Origin: Ananas comosus
Taxonomy: Eukaryota; Streptophyta; Magnoliopsida; Poales; Bromeliaceae
Direction: 5' to 3'
DNA: 64,000 nt
Assembly (NCBI RefSeq): GCF_001540865.1
Contig: NC_033628.1
Coordinates: forward strand, 10,654,415-10,718,414
Part shown: positions 1-10,040 of the stretch, one piece after another
Numbering within the stretch: position 1 is the stretch's first letter
Layout of the letters: every line of letters starts with the position of its first letter
The notes under the pieces: generated by a model
The model's input: the letters and a program-made list of their open reading frames with translations, nothing else
Told to the model about the DNA's origin: nothing
Databases searched by the model: none
Position numbers and translations under genes: made by a program

Positions 1-70
1 TGTTAAATTTAACGGTAGAAAACTCGATAGCATCAAATCCTTGGCGCTATTGATAGTATTCCAGCCGGAC
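1..70. repeat. Right end of a TA-tract MITE (cut by window edge)
   Basis: The segment ends in a GTATTCCAGCCGGAC-like terminus directly abutting a (TA)n tract at 71-89. The same layout ends the other TA-tract elements in this window, for example GTATAGTAGCCGGACC at 57460-57476. The rest of the element lies outside the window. Confidence 0.45.
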
Positions 71-89
71 TATATATATATATATATAA

Positions 90-632
90 TGAGTTCGGCT
101 ATTATATTCTTATGAGTACGATTGCCTTGGTACTCATAAATTATTTTCGACAATAGAACTTCCGAATCAACGATCCATACTGTTAAATATTATCTAGAAC
201 ATTTAAAACTTCTATAAATCAAATTTCATAATTTTTCGATATCATTTACCTTACGATCAAAATGTCACAAAATTGAAAATTTTTAATAGCCAATATGGGA
301 TATTTGCTAGTTTAACGATGTAAAAAAATTGAAATAGGTTGCATTTTTGATAGAAAATTCTATTCACTACCTATATAAAGATCAATAACTCTGATATTAA
401 ATTGAAGGATCTGATCTTCCATTTTTAAGACGTCGTTCAATTTTGGCTATTCATTTTATGCCCATTTGATAGACTTTATTATGATTTCGAAAAATTATGA
501 AATTTATTTTTTATAAGTTTAAAATACTCAAGACATATTTAAATGAGTGGATCGTCGATTCGTAAACTTCATCATTGAAAACTTATGAGTACGAAGGGTT
601 CTATACTTATAAAAGTATAGTGATCCTACTCT
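90..632. mobile_element. Long-TIR MITE in a (TA)n tract, copy A
   Basis: The element begins GAGTTCGGCTATTATA and ends in the near reverse complement (AAAAGTATAGTGATCCTACTC). Subterminal regions are also inverted: TTCCGAATCAACGATCC on the left faces GGATCGTCGATTCG on the right, and TTTTTCGATATCATTTACC faces a decayed partner. It carries no ORF. (TA)n lies on the left and TATATATAA on the right. It is one of about a dozen related copies in this window. Confidence 0.75.
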
Positions 633-851
633 ATATATAATACAGGGTTAATTGCATATAGGTCCCCGCAAACATGATAAATTGCAGATATATTCCTGCA
701 AAGTTCAACTTTAAGATGTTATCCCTACAAAAGTCCTAATATTTTCAGATATGTCCCTGTGGTTAGGATTCGTTAGAAAATTGTTTATTTTTTAATAATA
801 GGTTCATGAAATGACATTTTTGCCGTTTCCTTTTTCTCTTCCTTTTCGAGC

Positions 852-1008
852 TGCGGGAGCGGACGACGGCGGTGACGTCGTGGAGCTTGTCGTAGTTGCG
901 GCCGATGAGGATGAGGTTGAGGCCCGCAGCGGCAAGGCGGAAAGCGAAGGTGCGGCCGATGCCGTCGAAAGCACTTGTCACAACGGCCCACGCGAACACG
1001 ATGATCAA
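852..1008 (-). pseudogene. Captured fragment of very-long-chain 3-oxoacyl-CoA reductase (KCR1-like)
   Basis: The minus-strand frame reads AWAVVTSAFDGIGRTFAF followed by RLAAAGLNLILIGRNYDKL. This matches the N-terminal Rossmann segment of plant KCR1 proteins (SDR family), the ER enzyme for the first reduction step of very-long-chain fatty acid elongation. Only about 50 residues are present. The TGxxxGxG cofactor motif is damaged (TSAFDGIG, the first Gly replaced by Ser). The catalytic Ser-Tyr-Lys region is absent, and downstream the frame becomes Arg/Lys-rich noise. It sits wholly inside the inverted repeats of the element at 645-1564, so it is a transduplicated relic, not a gene. Confidence 0.7.
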
Positions 1009-1140
1009 ATCATCGACGACGATGACGACAAAGAAGAAGGTGAAGTTGAAATGGAGGAGGAAAAGGAGGATAAAAAGAAGAAGAAGAAGGAGGTGGCGGA
1101 GGCCATTGTCCGACCGCCGCCGTACTTACCTTAGTTGGAG

Positions 1141-1350
1141 GCGCCGCTGTGGACGGGGAGGTTAGCGCCGATCTTCCACGAGGAGCACCACCCGATCCAA
1201 CGGTCCGCGTTCACCCAATCCCCTTCCGCCATCGACGTAGCCTCCATCGACTGTGTCCTCCGCGACCGCGGCTCCTCCTTCTCCCCCACGATCGACCGCC
1301 GTATCTCCTCCCTCGCCGGCGACGACGACCACTTTGACAAGCAGAAAAGG
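1141..1350 (+). pseudogene. Second captured coding-like fragment, parent unknown
   Basis: In the core of the same element a plus-strand frame runs without stops, with strongly GC-rich third positions. It includes LAPIFHEEHHPIQRSAFTQ, then PSAIDVASIDCVLRDRG, then SSFSPTIDRRISSLAG. I do not recognise the parent gene. Codon composition argues for captured exon sequence; it is on the opposite strand from the KCR piece, so two sources are likely. Confidence 0.4.
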
Positions 1351-1690
1351 AAGTGGAAAAGGCGTAAAATTGTCAATTCACCTTATTCATTAATCATGGT
1401 TAAATATTTTAACTGTTGTTAACTAAATTTCTCTAACGAATCTTAACGGTAGGGACGTATCTGAAAATATTAGGACTTTTACAGGGATAACATCTGAAAG
1501 TTTAACTTTGCAGGAATATATCTGCAATTCACCGTATTTGCGAGAACCTGTATGCAATTAATCCTATAATATATATATAATATAATATTTTATTTTTATA
1601 TAAATATATTATTATAGAATATTTTATTTATAAATATTGTAATTTATTTTATAGTATTAAATATATATTCTATTATTTATTATATTATAT

Positions 1691-2232
1691 GAGTGCAGCT
1701 AGGATGCTTATGAAAGCACGGAGGGCTCCGTGCTTCCACTTGTTTTCGATCTTCGGACTTTCGAATCGACGATCGGCTCCGTTAGACTTGATCTAGAGTA
1801 TTTGAAGTATCTAGAAAATAAATTTTGCGATTTTTCGATATCATTTGCCTAGTGATCGAAGTGGCTGAAAATCAACGGCTGAAAATAAAAATCTTACAAA
1901 ATATGATGATATGACATTAAAATTTTAGATCAAAGTTATTGATCTTGTTTAGTATGGTATAAAGAATTTTCTATCAAAATTTTACGTGATTTGGATATTA
2001 TCTACACACGTTAAACTTACAACCGGCTCACACAGGCCATTAAAATTATTGATTTTGAACCCCTTCGATCACTAGCAAATGATATCAAAAAATCTCAAAA
2101 TTTATTTTCTAGTACTTCAAAACTCTAGATCAACTCTAAACGGAGCCGATCGTCGATTGAAATCCGAACATCGAAAAACAACTTATGAAAACATCGAGGG
2201 CTCCGTGCTTCCATAAGCATACCAGCCAACTC
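1691..2232. mobile_element. Long-TIR MITE in AT tract, copy B
   Basis: The ends are GAGTGCAGCTAGGATGCTT and, from the other side, GAGTTGGCTGGTATGCTT. Long internal inverted symmetry follows: AATCGACGATCGGCTCCGTT on the left faces AACGGAGCCGATCGTCGATT on the right, and GATTTTTCGATATCATTTGC faces GCAAATGATATCAAAAAATC. The flanks are TA-rich. It is closely related to the copy at 41372-41896. No ORF. Confidence 0.8.
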
Positions 2233-2314
2233 ATATATATTATATACTTATTGTATAATAAATTTTAAATAAATTTTATTTATAAATATAAACTATATAC
2301 TAATATATATAATA

Positions 2315-2665
2315 GGGAAAACTTCAAAACCCCCTGTGGTTTCGTGCTTTCTACTTTAGTACCCTGTGGTTTAAAACGTATCATACTGCCCCTGTGGTTT
2401 CGTTTTTCTCTTTTTGTTATCAATTTTATTATTATTTTTTTCTTAAATCAGTGACAAAGTTAAAATTAAAGGATACTAAAGTGAATATTCGATAAATATA
2501 GATGGTTATCTGAAGTTTTTTGTATATAATTTAACGAAATGTTAACGAAAAAGCTTCCGAAAAGATAAAAATGAAACCACATGGGGGCAAATTGATACGT
2601 TTTAAACCACAGGGTAGTAAAGTGAGAATGCATGAAACCACAGGGGGGGTTTTTGAAGTTTTCCC
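2315..2665. mobile_element. Mutator-type MITE with perfect 9-bp TSD
   Basis: A 351-bp element bounded by GGGAAAACTTCAAAACCCCC and its reverse complement, with CTGTGGTTT motifs repeated in inverted orientation through both arms (TIR about 90 bp). The 9-mer TATATAATA occurs immediately on both sides (2306-2314 and 2666-2674). No coding capacity. A decayed relative lies at about 38690-39115. Confidence 0.85.
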
Positions 2666-2716
2666 TATATAATATGATAATTATTATATATTAATGATAT
2701 ATAATATATAGAATAA

Positions 2717-3587
2717 GGCCCCGTTTGGTCTATTTTTGCTAAACACCAAGCAAAGTTAGCATGTTAATTTATCCCCGCGCTAATGGGCTATTCCGGAATA
2801 ACCCGTTAAGAGAGGAGAATAGTAGTTCCATCTATTGGGTGGAACAAGCTATTCTCTAATTTATCCCTCTTCTAATTAAGTTATGAATAATTATAAATTA
2901 TAATTAATTAATACAATTAAATTTTTTAATAATTGACAAATTAATTATTTAAGTTATTAAATTAATAAATATTTAAATAATAATCTATTTATAATTTATT
3001 ATTATTTATCTAATTAAATAGTTAAATTTTAAAAATTTAAAATTTTAAAATTTATTATTTGTAATTTCAAAATTAAAGTTTATAATTTTAAGTTCTAAAT
3101 TTTAAATTTTAAATTTAAATTTTGATATTTTAAATTTTTGAAATTTAAANNNNNNNNNNNNNNNNNNNNNNNAAATTTAAAAATTTAAATTTAAATATAA
3201 TAAGAGGGTAATATAATTATTTTTTATTTATAAAAACCTACTATCCTTCTTATTCCATCTTACCTAACCAAACGTTATTTTTTTTTATTCACAAGAATAA
3301 CCCAATTTTCATCCAAATACAAAATTGATCTAATCTCCGCTTACATCTCAATTTATTCCTATCCCTGTAATAGCTACTTTTTGCTTATTTCCGAACCAAA
3401 CGATACTTAAGAGAAAATATATATAATAGTTGTTTATTTATAACTTTCTTTTTCCTTTCAACCAAACCATTGTAATGATTTTTTTTTTTATAAATCAAAC
3501 ACTACAAAATGTTAAATTTATTTTCTTCCAAATTTTTTTTACCAATTTTTTTTTTTTTCAAAGTTTTAGAGAACCAAACAGCCCCTT
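2717..3587. mobile_element. Degenerate hAT-like or composite MITE
   Basis: The left end GGCCCCGTTTGGTC and the right end GAACCAAACAGCCCC form short inverted termini typical of hAT-like MITEs. A second internal end-like motif (CCGAACCAAACGATAC, about 3390) suggests a composite. The middle is AT-rich and contains a run of Ns. I did not find a convincing target duplication. Confidence 0.4.
3150..3172. other. Assembly gap (23 N)
   Basis: A run of Ns in low-complexity AT-rich sequence (AAATTTAAA on both sides). Confidence 0.98.
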
Positions 3588-3621
3588 GACTATAAAGAGA
3601 TGAAAGTTTGGGTGGTTTTGA

Positions 3622-3966
3622 TCAAGAATTTAAGTATCATGGCACGGGATCGTGTTGAAAACTTGTTAGCACTGTACGGCACAGTGCGTGTCAGACCGTG
3701 CAGATTCGTGTCGGTCACAAAAAATATATATGTGCCGACACGTAATGGCATGAAATATTAATTTTTTTTAGCAACAATATATATCAATTATTTATTATAT
3801 ACTTTTATTAAATTTTTAAAATTTTATTGAGAATATTACTAACAAATTTCAAGAATAAAAAATTTTATGTTGTGCCATCGGCACAGAAGCTGCATCGTGT
3901 TGATATTTTACTGACACGATACGATACAGTGAATACGGCTCATATTAATGGACACTTTAATTCTTG
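3622..3966. mobile_element. CACG-rich TIR element, copy 1
   Basis: The ends TCAAGAATTTAAGT and ACTTTAATTCTTGA are inverted, with TTTTGA on both outer sides. The arms are rich in GGCACGG, GTGCCG and CACGATACGATAC motifs around an AT-rich middle. It is related in sequence to 45670-46001 and to the partial copy in the CURT1B-like intron (46978-47062). Confidence 0.65.
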
Positions 3967-4209
3967 ATTTTGATGCATTTAATAGATTAGTCATATTTTT
4001 CGGATTGATCAAATGTGAACTTGTGCTAGAAAATTGGATGGATTTCGGTAGACACGTCACCTTCTTTGGATTGATATGAACTTTGGGCCAGTGAGGAACT
4101 TTCTAATAATTGGTATCAAAGCCAAATGACTAAAAATGTTTGGAGGGGAATTATTGGGAGACATGTCACATACTAGTTAGTTAACAAACATTCTCTCTTT
4201 GTTTTTCTT

Positions 4210-4400
4210 TTTTAAGAGAGAGAGAGAAAGATAACACGTTATCAGTTTCGTTTTTTTTCAAAATAAGCTCAATTGAAAATATAAAATAATTAGATTTAAA
4301 TTTTGCGTACCAATCATTAAACCTTTTTTTTTTGGAGAAAAATATAGCACGCTATCTGTTTTATTCATTAAAAGTATGAATTAACCAACATATGTGAGAT
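4210..4400 (-). repeat. Two truncated SINE 3' ends
   Basis: Two pieces (about 4210-4260 and 4325-4385) read on the minus strand as the 3' portion of the SINE family seen complete at 42405-42561. They carry the ACGAAACGGATAGCGTGCTA-type block before an A-rich tail (as T-runs here). The 5' tRNA-like parts are missing. Confidence 0.5.
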
Positions 4401-5284
4401 AAAAAAAAAAAACTCGGCAGAAGCAAGAAAAAAAGAACCTAAAAACGTTGGCTTTTAGACAATAGAATAACCTTTTATTGGGTTTCCAAGATACTGATCT
4501 TAGCTACCGTCATCAGAGGATCTTAATAAGCATTTCTAAAAATAGCACTATTTCTTGAATCCTAGATGACCCACCGGCAAGCTATCAAAGTGATCAATCT
4601 TGTTCGAATAGGCTGTGATTTGTTCCTTAACATTCACCTATCCCACGTGCATCTCACGTTGTCCCCCAAATTCCTGTACTAAACCCCTTCTAGGGTTATC
4701 GCAATCAGGAATTTACTAACAACACATTATGTGAATAGATGATCCACTATCTCCTCTTCGACCCTAATTATTAAACTTTTATCAACCGCTTTGAGTACGA
4801 TATGTTAGTTAACAATATTCTTATTAGCTAATACAGACCGGTAAAAATTTATATATAGTACCGAGTCCAGACCTAATAAATTTATTAGATTGAATGGGTT
4901 CCATTAAATATGTCATATTTTTGGGCTAATATAGATTTGAACTTGGTCAAACTCTCTAACATTACATGGAATGAATATTGTGAGATATGTTGCAATGAAA
5001 CCAAAAAACCAAGATGGAAAGATTTTACTAATGAAAAATCAGACTTGTGGGAAATCAAAGAGTATAGTTTTCTGAAGCTTTTGAGTTCAAGTACAAATGT
5101 CGATTCAAAAGCTGCATAAGGTACTGAAACTCTTGTGTGAATAAAGTTGGCTCAGTCATGCAACAAAACTCTCATTTGAGTTCTGTGATGTTGACTCATC
5201 ACTGATTAGTCATCTGCCATCTTAAACTTTGCCTTAAAATGCTCACCACTCAAATTTATGCAACCATGTAAGATAATAGTGAAT
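4400..5284. other. Intergenic, nothing recognised
   Basis: AT-rich unique-looking sequence. A 69-codon open frame at 4910-5119 has no recognisable motif and ordinary AT-rich composition, so I do not call it a gene. Confidence 0.5.
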
Positions 5285-5293
5285 AATAATTAA

Positions 5294-5762
5294 GGGATAA
5301 TTGCCTATATACTCCTCAAAAATTTTGAAATATTTTATGTACCATTTTTTTTTTTTGGTTACAAATATATCCTTAGTATATTTCGCCGTTATTTAAAAAT
5401 AACTCCCCTGTTAGTATCCGTTAAATTATCTCGAGTTAAATCTGAATTAAATTTCTACCCGAGTTAAAAGAAAGTCAAAATAGTTCTCGCCTCTAAAGGC
5501 AAGAAAAGTTGGTTGCGGTAGAATGATATATTTGAAAAGGCAAAAAGTCAAAACACTTCTTTTACTCCTAATTTAAGAGCAAATAAGAAAAGTTGGTGAT
5601 ATTAGAAGCATATATCTGAAAGGGGCAATTTCACCTGCTGTTCCTAACTCTACAAATATATTTTAAAAAATTTGAAACGTTAAAAATATATATTCTTTAT
5701 ATTAGCCTTCTAAATGGGTAAATAAGAAAGTCTGAAACTTCTCATATATAAGTAATTGCCCC
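5294..5762. mobile_element. Mutator-type MITE with perfect 9-bp TSD
   Basis: A 469-bp element beginning GGGATAATTGCCTATATAC and ending in ATAAGTAATTGCCCC. The 9-mer AATAATTAA flanks both sides (5285-5293 and 5763-5771). No ORF. Relatives are at about 29406-29892 and about 40192-40675. Confidence 0.8.
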
Positions 5763-5925
5763 AATAATTAACTACTTGTGATTTGTGAAAGGTTGTTGTT
5801 CACTGACAATTTTTTTTAATAATAAAATAGGTAAATTATGATAATAAATTATTATACTATAATTAAATATTTTTATATAATATATTTTAATAAATTTTTA
5901 TTTATTATTATTTTTCAACTCTTTT

Positions 5926-8194
5926 TGTAGTATCCCTGGTGTTCAGCTTTTGAGACTTGTCGACACGCCGTGAGGGTGTCGGGACAAGTCCGAGTCTCAT
6001 TGGCGCGAAATAGACGCAGAACAGACTCAGCGGGGACGCGAGAGCAGGAGTTAGCATTGAAATCTACGAAATTGCAGATTTTCTACTTGTTGTACCGGTA
6101 CAACATCAGGGTTGTACCGGTACACTTTCTGTACCGGTACAGCATCGGAGGTGTACCGGTACACTTCGCCCGATTGGCGAGCAGCTGCTCTTGGGTTGCC
6201 CATTTGTACTGGTACAATCATGCGTGTACCGGTACACTTTGGTAGGTGAGAGGGTAATTCAGTCTTTTTTCACCTCGTTTGTATCACCAACCCTTCTCCC
6301 TCTCTATATATGATTGAGAGAACAGAGAGGAGAGGATTTTTACTCTCTCTCTCTCTTCTTCTTGTGCTGGACGTGAGTAGTGGAGGAGCTTGGGTGGAGT
6401 TCGGGTGTCGTCGACGTCGCGCCCCGGTGCCGTTCGAGCGGATATTCGTCGTCGTGGTGCTACGAGGAGGCCGGACGAGCGTGAATTTTCGCCGTTCTCA
6501 ACGTCACACCGGTGCTAGAGTCGCCGTCGAGGTGGGTATCTAACATTCCTCCATTTATGGCCTGACCTCTCTACTTCAAGCTCACGTGCTGATTTTTACT
6601 GAATTCCAGCGTCGACCGTCGGCGTTTCGGCTCGTGCGCGACGTAGGAGTGTCGGATTGCGACAAAACTTAGTTCGTTGGATTTAAGACTTCGAGAGGAA
6701 TCCACGAAGCCTAAGATTGCTGAATTTGGTGAAGGTTAGCTTGATTGAACTTCTATTTTACTCTACTGTTGTTGTATTTGGACAGAATTGACGGATTTCG
6801 ATGTGTAGAGCTTGGAGATAGCTCGATTACTGGACTTGGAGGATTTCAGTTGATCCAGCAGGGATTATTATTGGTTCAAAACTCCCTTCGCTGCCAGGAG
6901 TTAACATTTGAGGTGGGTTTTCATCGGATTTACTCTTAAGTAGAGATTAGTAAAATGTATATTTTCCGATTGTTTATACTTTATACTATCTTAAATTCAT
7001 TGAGTAGCATATTGGCTGAAGTTTGAATTTGAAGCATGTTTTTGAATCTAGTTAAACTATACATGTTGGATTTGAAAATTGAATTTGGAGAAAACGGGCG
7101 ATTTGGACCTGTCACCTGTTTACACTATCTGATTTAACTCTAAGAGCCGTTGTAAATCTGTATCATCGCAGTATTGGTGTGATGGATACCCCAGATAGTT
7201 TAGAGTTCAGTTACGCTCATGCTTGGATGCCTAGCGTAGTTTTACAGTAGCGTTCAGACTGTTCCAAACTATTGGGTGCGGTCGGGGTTGACGGTGGACC
7301 CATATCGCCATTTTGGCGTCGGATTGTGCCGAGGGCACGTGACCTGTTGGTTGTTAGACCAGTTAGAGTCAGTTACTTGACTTAGGCTTGTGAGAGCCGG
7401 ATTTAGCTTGACAAAGATACGCTGCATACTCGGTTGGGTAGCTCCCACGAGTGCCACTCCGGAGACGGGCACTGTGCTTTCCCGTTGGTGTCGTTCATGC
7501 CGATTGGACTTGCTCTCCACGGACTAGTTAGTGTGGAGGTAGGTCCCAACTGGGCGGGACGGGTGTATTCACAGTCCCTGGGACGGGTATGTTTACAGTC
7601 CCTAAAGAGATTGGGTCGGGATTGACATCACTACAATAGGTTAGTTTCGAGCATGATAGTGTAATAACTTGTAACTGTAGATTTTATTCCAACAATTATT
7701 ATTATCTTTGCTCCTTTCTATAGACTTAGTGGGTGGACCAATGATGTTGAGGGCCGCACCCACTGAGGACTACTTATTTTTACAGTAGTTTTCACAACCT
7801 ATTGTTACCCCGTTTTTGCAGAGCCATCGTTTTCGGCTGCTGCTGTTGCTGATCAGGATCGAGCTCAGCATCGAAGCAAGAGTGTCGCGAGTTAGAGCCC
7901 TACCAGACGAGCCGAGCTAGAGGTGCCCCTACAGCAGGTAGTTGTTTCTAATTGGAGTTCATGTACATTCAGATGTTTAACTCGCCAGTGCGAGTAGTTT
8001 GGTATCTTGGATTTGACGTATGTATATGAAACTCAGTTTGTTTTTAATTACTGGTTCTTCTGGCAGCTCTATACTACCGTTTGTAGTATTGTATGTTTTA
8101 CATGTACAACTATCGCTTCGTATACAGAAAAAATTTCATTGTATACGGCGGATTTGTCAACGTGCCCGGGGAACATGTAATCCGGGGCGTGACA
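5926..8194 (+). mobile_element. Solo LTR, Ty3/gypsy Tekay/Del-like
   Basis: The 2269-bp unit starts TGTAGTATCC and ends GGGGCGTGACA, with the perfect 5-bp duplication CTTTT at 5921-5925 and 8195-8199. A CGGGGCGTGACA terminus directly before the primer-binding site is typical of plant Del/Tekay elements. Here no primer-binding site (TGGTATCAGAGC) follows and no gag-pol is adjacent, so this is a solo LTR left by LTR-LTR recombination. A TATA-like TCTATATATG at about 6303 probably marks the U3/R boundary on the plus strand. Short open frames inside have no retroviral motifs. Confidence 0.85.
6091..6236. repeat. Six copies of palindrome TGTACCGGTACA in the LTR U3
   Basis: Copies start at 6091, 6113, 6130, 6152, 6205 (one mismatch, TGTACTGGTACA) and 6225. 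All are upstream of the TATA-like site at about 6303, a position expected for U3 enhancer sites. Confidence 0.85.
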
Positions 8195-8199
8195 CTTTT

Positions 8200-9790
8200 T
8201 AAAAAATTATTCAATCTAATCACGTGATAAAATTATTGTATATATTAGAATAATAATCCAAACTTAATTAAAATATAGTTAGAGATAAGTTTAAATTTAT
8301 TATCTGATTATGATCAGAATTTGTTGTTATCCAAAGTAAAAGTTCGATTTATCATCTGTTATGACTTGATAGCTATATATAGTTAGGCATGAGTTAATTA
8401 GATAAATAAGTTACAGTAAACATGGCTACATGGGTGTTACTCAGAATATAATTATTTTTTATTAATAAAATATTAGTTTAGTTTTTTTCTTCCTTCCCTA
8501 ATATTTTTTCTTCATATTATTTTGTTCTATTTTAGAACATGTGTTACATAATCGGTACTAAAGAAAATTACGCTTCCGACAGTATACACTGAATATAGGC
8601 TGCATTATTTTTTAAAACTCGGTATAAAAATTTTATTTTTGAAATTTAATTTGTTAAATGCGATCTATATATAATTTTTAAAAGGACTATATAACATAAG
8701 TTATTAATTACTTGGTTTAATCCAAACTAAATTTATTACAGTGGATTATTAATAGGTAAAACATAAATCTAACTTATAATTATGTATGAATAAGATACAT
8801 CGGGTCCAAGGCTCCAAGCACCAATCTCTCTAGCTCCTCATCAACTTTTTATTTTGGATTAATTTCACACGAATCCCTACAAATATAGTAAATTATACAT
8901 ATATTACCACAAAGTTCAAATTTTATATATTAATTTTATAAAAATTCTAATATTTTAAAATATATCTCTCTGCTTTGTTATTGTTAAAACATATTTATTT
9001 TATAAGTGAAATGACCTTTTTGGCATCTCCCAACTATTAATTAAAGAGGGATAAAAAAATTCAATCCACTTAATTGACTAACTAAATAATTATAATAATT
9101 ATACTTAATTAACTAACCCTAGATAAAATATTTTTTTAATAATTATAATGGGACGGTGAATCTAAGAGGAATAATTTGATTGATTGATGATGTTAAATCA
9201 GCAATATATCCGATGCATTTTATTTTTATTTTTTTCCAAACGGGGGAGAGCGATGAGTGTACCGTAAAGGGCGAAAACTTCTGCAGAAACATTCTTCTAT
9301 TTAGTTAGAGCAAATTAAATGCCGATGCAAATTTATTTATTTAATATTAACTTGAAATCAAAATTAAAAAAATCAAGACTCCCTTAATATATGTAAAACT
9401 AAAAATTAAATAGCATTTATTTGCGAAATTAAAAATTAACAAAAATCTATTATCTTCTTCTTATACGCATATCTTACATGCCTAATTCTCCATTAAATAG
9501 CATTTATTTGCGAAAGGACCCGTGGTTTTCATGTACAATTTCCAGTGCCACAGCAATTTAATTAAGTAGCCTGTTACATTGATTTTAACAATTAATTTTA
9601 TTTTCTAGGAACAAAATTAACTAGTCTCTTTATATGTATTAGGATAGAGTAGGTGGACCCAAAAAACATAGGCCCCCTTAATATCAGTGCTCATCTCAAA
9701 AGCTACTTGATCAATTTCAAAACTCTGCACATGAAAACCAACAGCTCATGACAACTCTGCATTTTATCCCTGAAAACAGAACAGTAATTA
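8200..9790. other. AT-rich intergenic with a decayed Mutator-type arm
   Basis: No gene seen. From about 8857 to 9035 the sequence (GGATTAATTTCACACGAATC onward, ending near AAATGACCTTTTTGGC) is a diverged version of the left arm of the Pack-MULE-like element at 645. This indicates another member of that family whose other end I could not place. Confidence 0.5.
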
Positions 9791-9793
9791 TAA

Positions 9794-10040
9794 GTATTAA
9801 ATATAAAAATATATAAAATATCGTTCTCTAACGGCTTAAGCTTTTAGAGTACAGCGATTGTTTCACATAGTATCAGGGTAGGAGGTTCTGAGTTCAATTC
9901 ACGTTACTCTCCTATCATTATTAATTTTCTCCCATTTAATTCAAGTCTACATCATATAACTTGCAAAAAAGTCTCGTCCCCAGATGTAAGGGAGAGTGTT
10001 AAATATACAAATACATAAAACACTGAAAAATTAGAATATT
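9794..10040 (+). mobile_element. TRIM-like retrotransposon remnant
   Basis: A primer-binding-site-like TAGTATCAGGGT (9868-9879, compare TGGTATCAGAGC) is followed by about 110 bp. Then comes a polypurine AAGGGAGAG (9988-9996) and TGTTAAATATACAAATAC, which resembles the left part TATTAAATATAAAAAT at 9794. This is the layout of a tiny non-autonomous LTR element. Both terminal repeats are decayed. Confidence 0.5.

Larger units (their letters stand above)
645..1564. mobile_element. Pack-MULE-like element with captured gene pieces
   Basis: About 135-bp imperfect terminal inverted repeats start GGGTTAATTGCATATAGG on the left and, read from the right end inward, GGATTAATTGCATACAGG. Flanking 9-mers TATAATACA (636-644) and TATAATATA (1565-1573) match at 8 of 9, the duplication size of Mutator-like elements. 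The AT-rich ends enclose a GC-rich core (about 840-1370) unlike the surrounding DNA. That core contains a recognisable ketoacyl-CoA reductase piece on the minus strand and a second coding-like piece on the plus strand. Long TIRs, a 9-bp TSD and captured exonic DNA define Pack-MULEs; no transposase is present. Confidence 0.75.

Noticed and set aside
811..1165. Lysine- and arginine-rich plus-strand open frames
   Set aside because: They run antisense through the captured KCR piece and a purine-rich repeat, with no domain and no gene structure.
9860..9905. tRNA gene-like GAGTTCAATTC motif
   Set aside because: No cloverleaf can be formed around it; it fits the primer-binding region of a decayed TRIM element.
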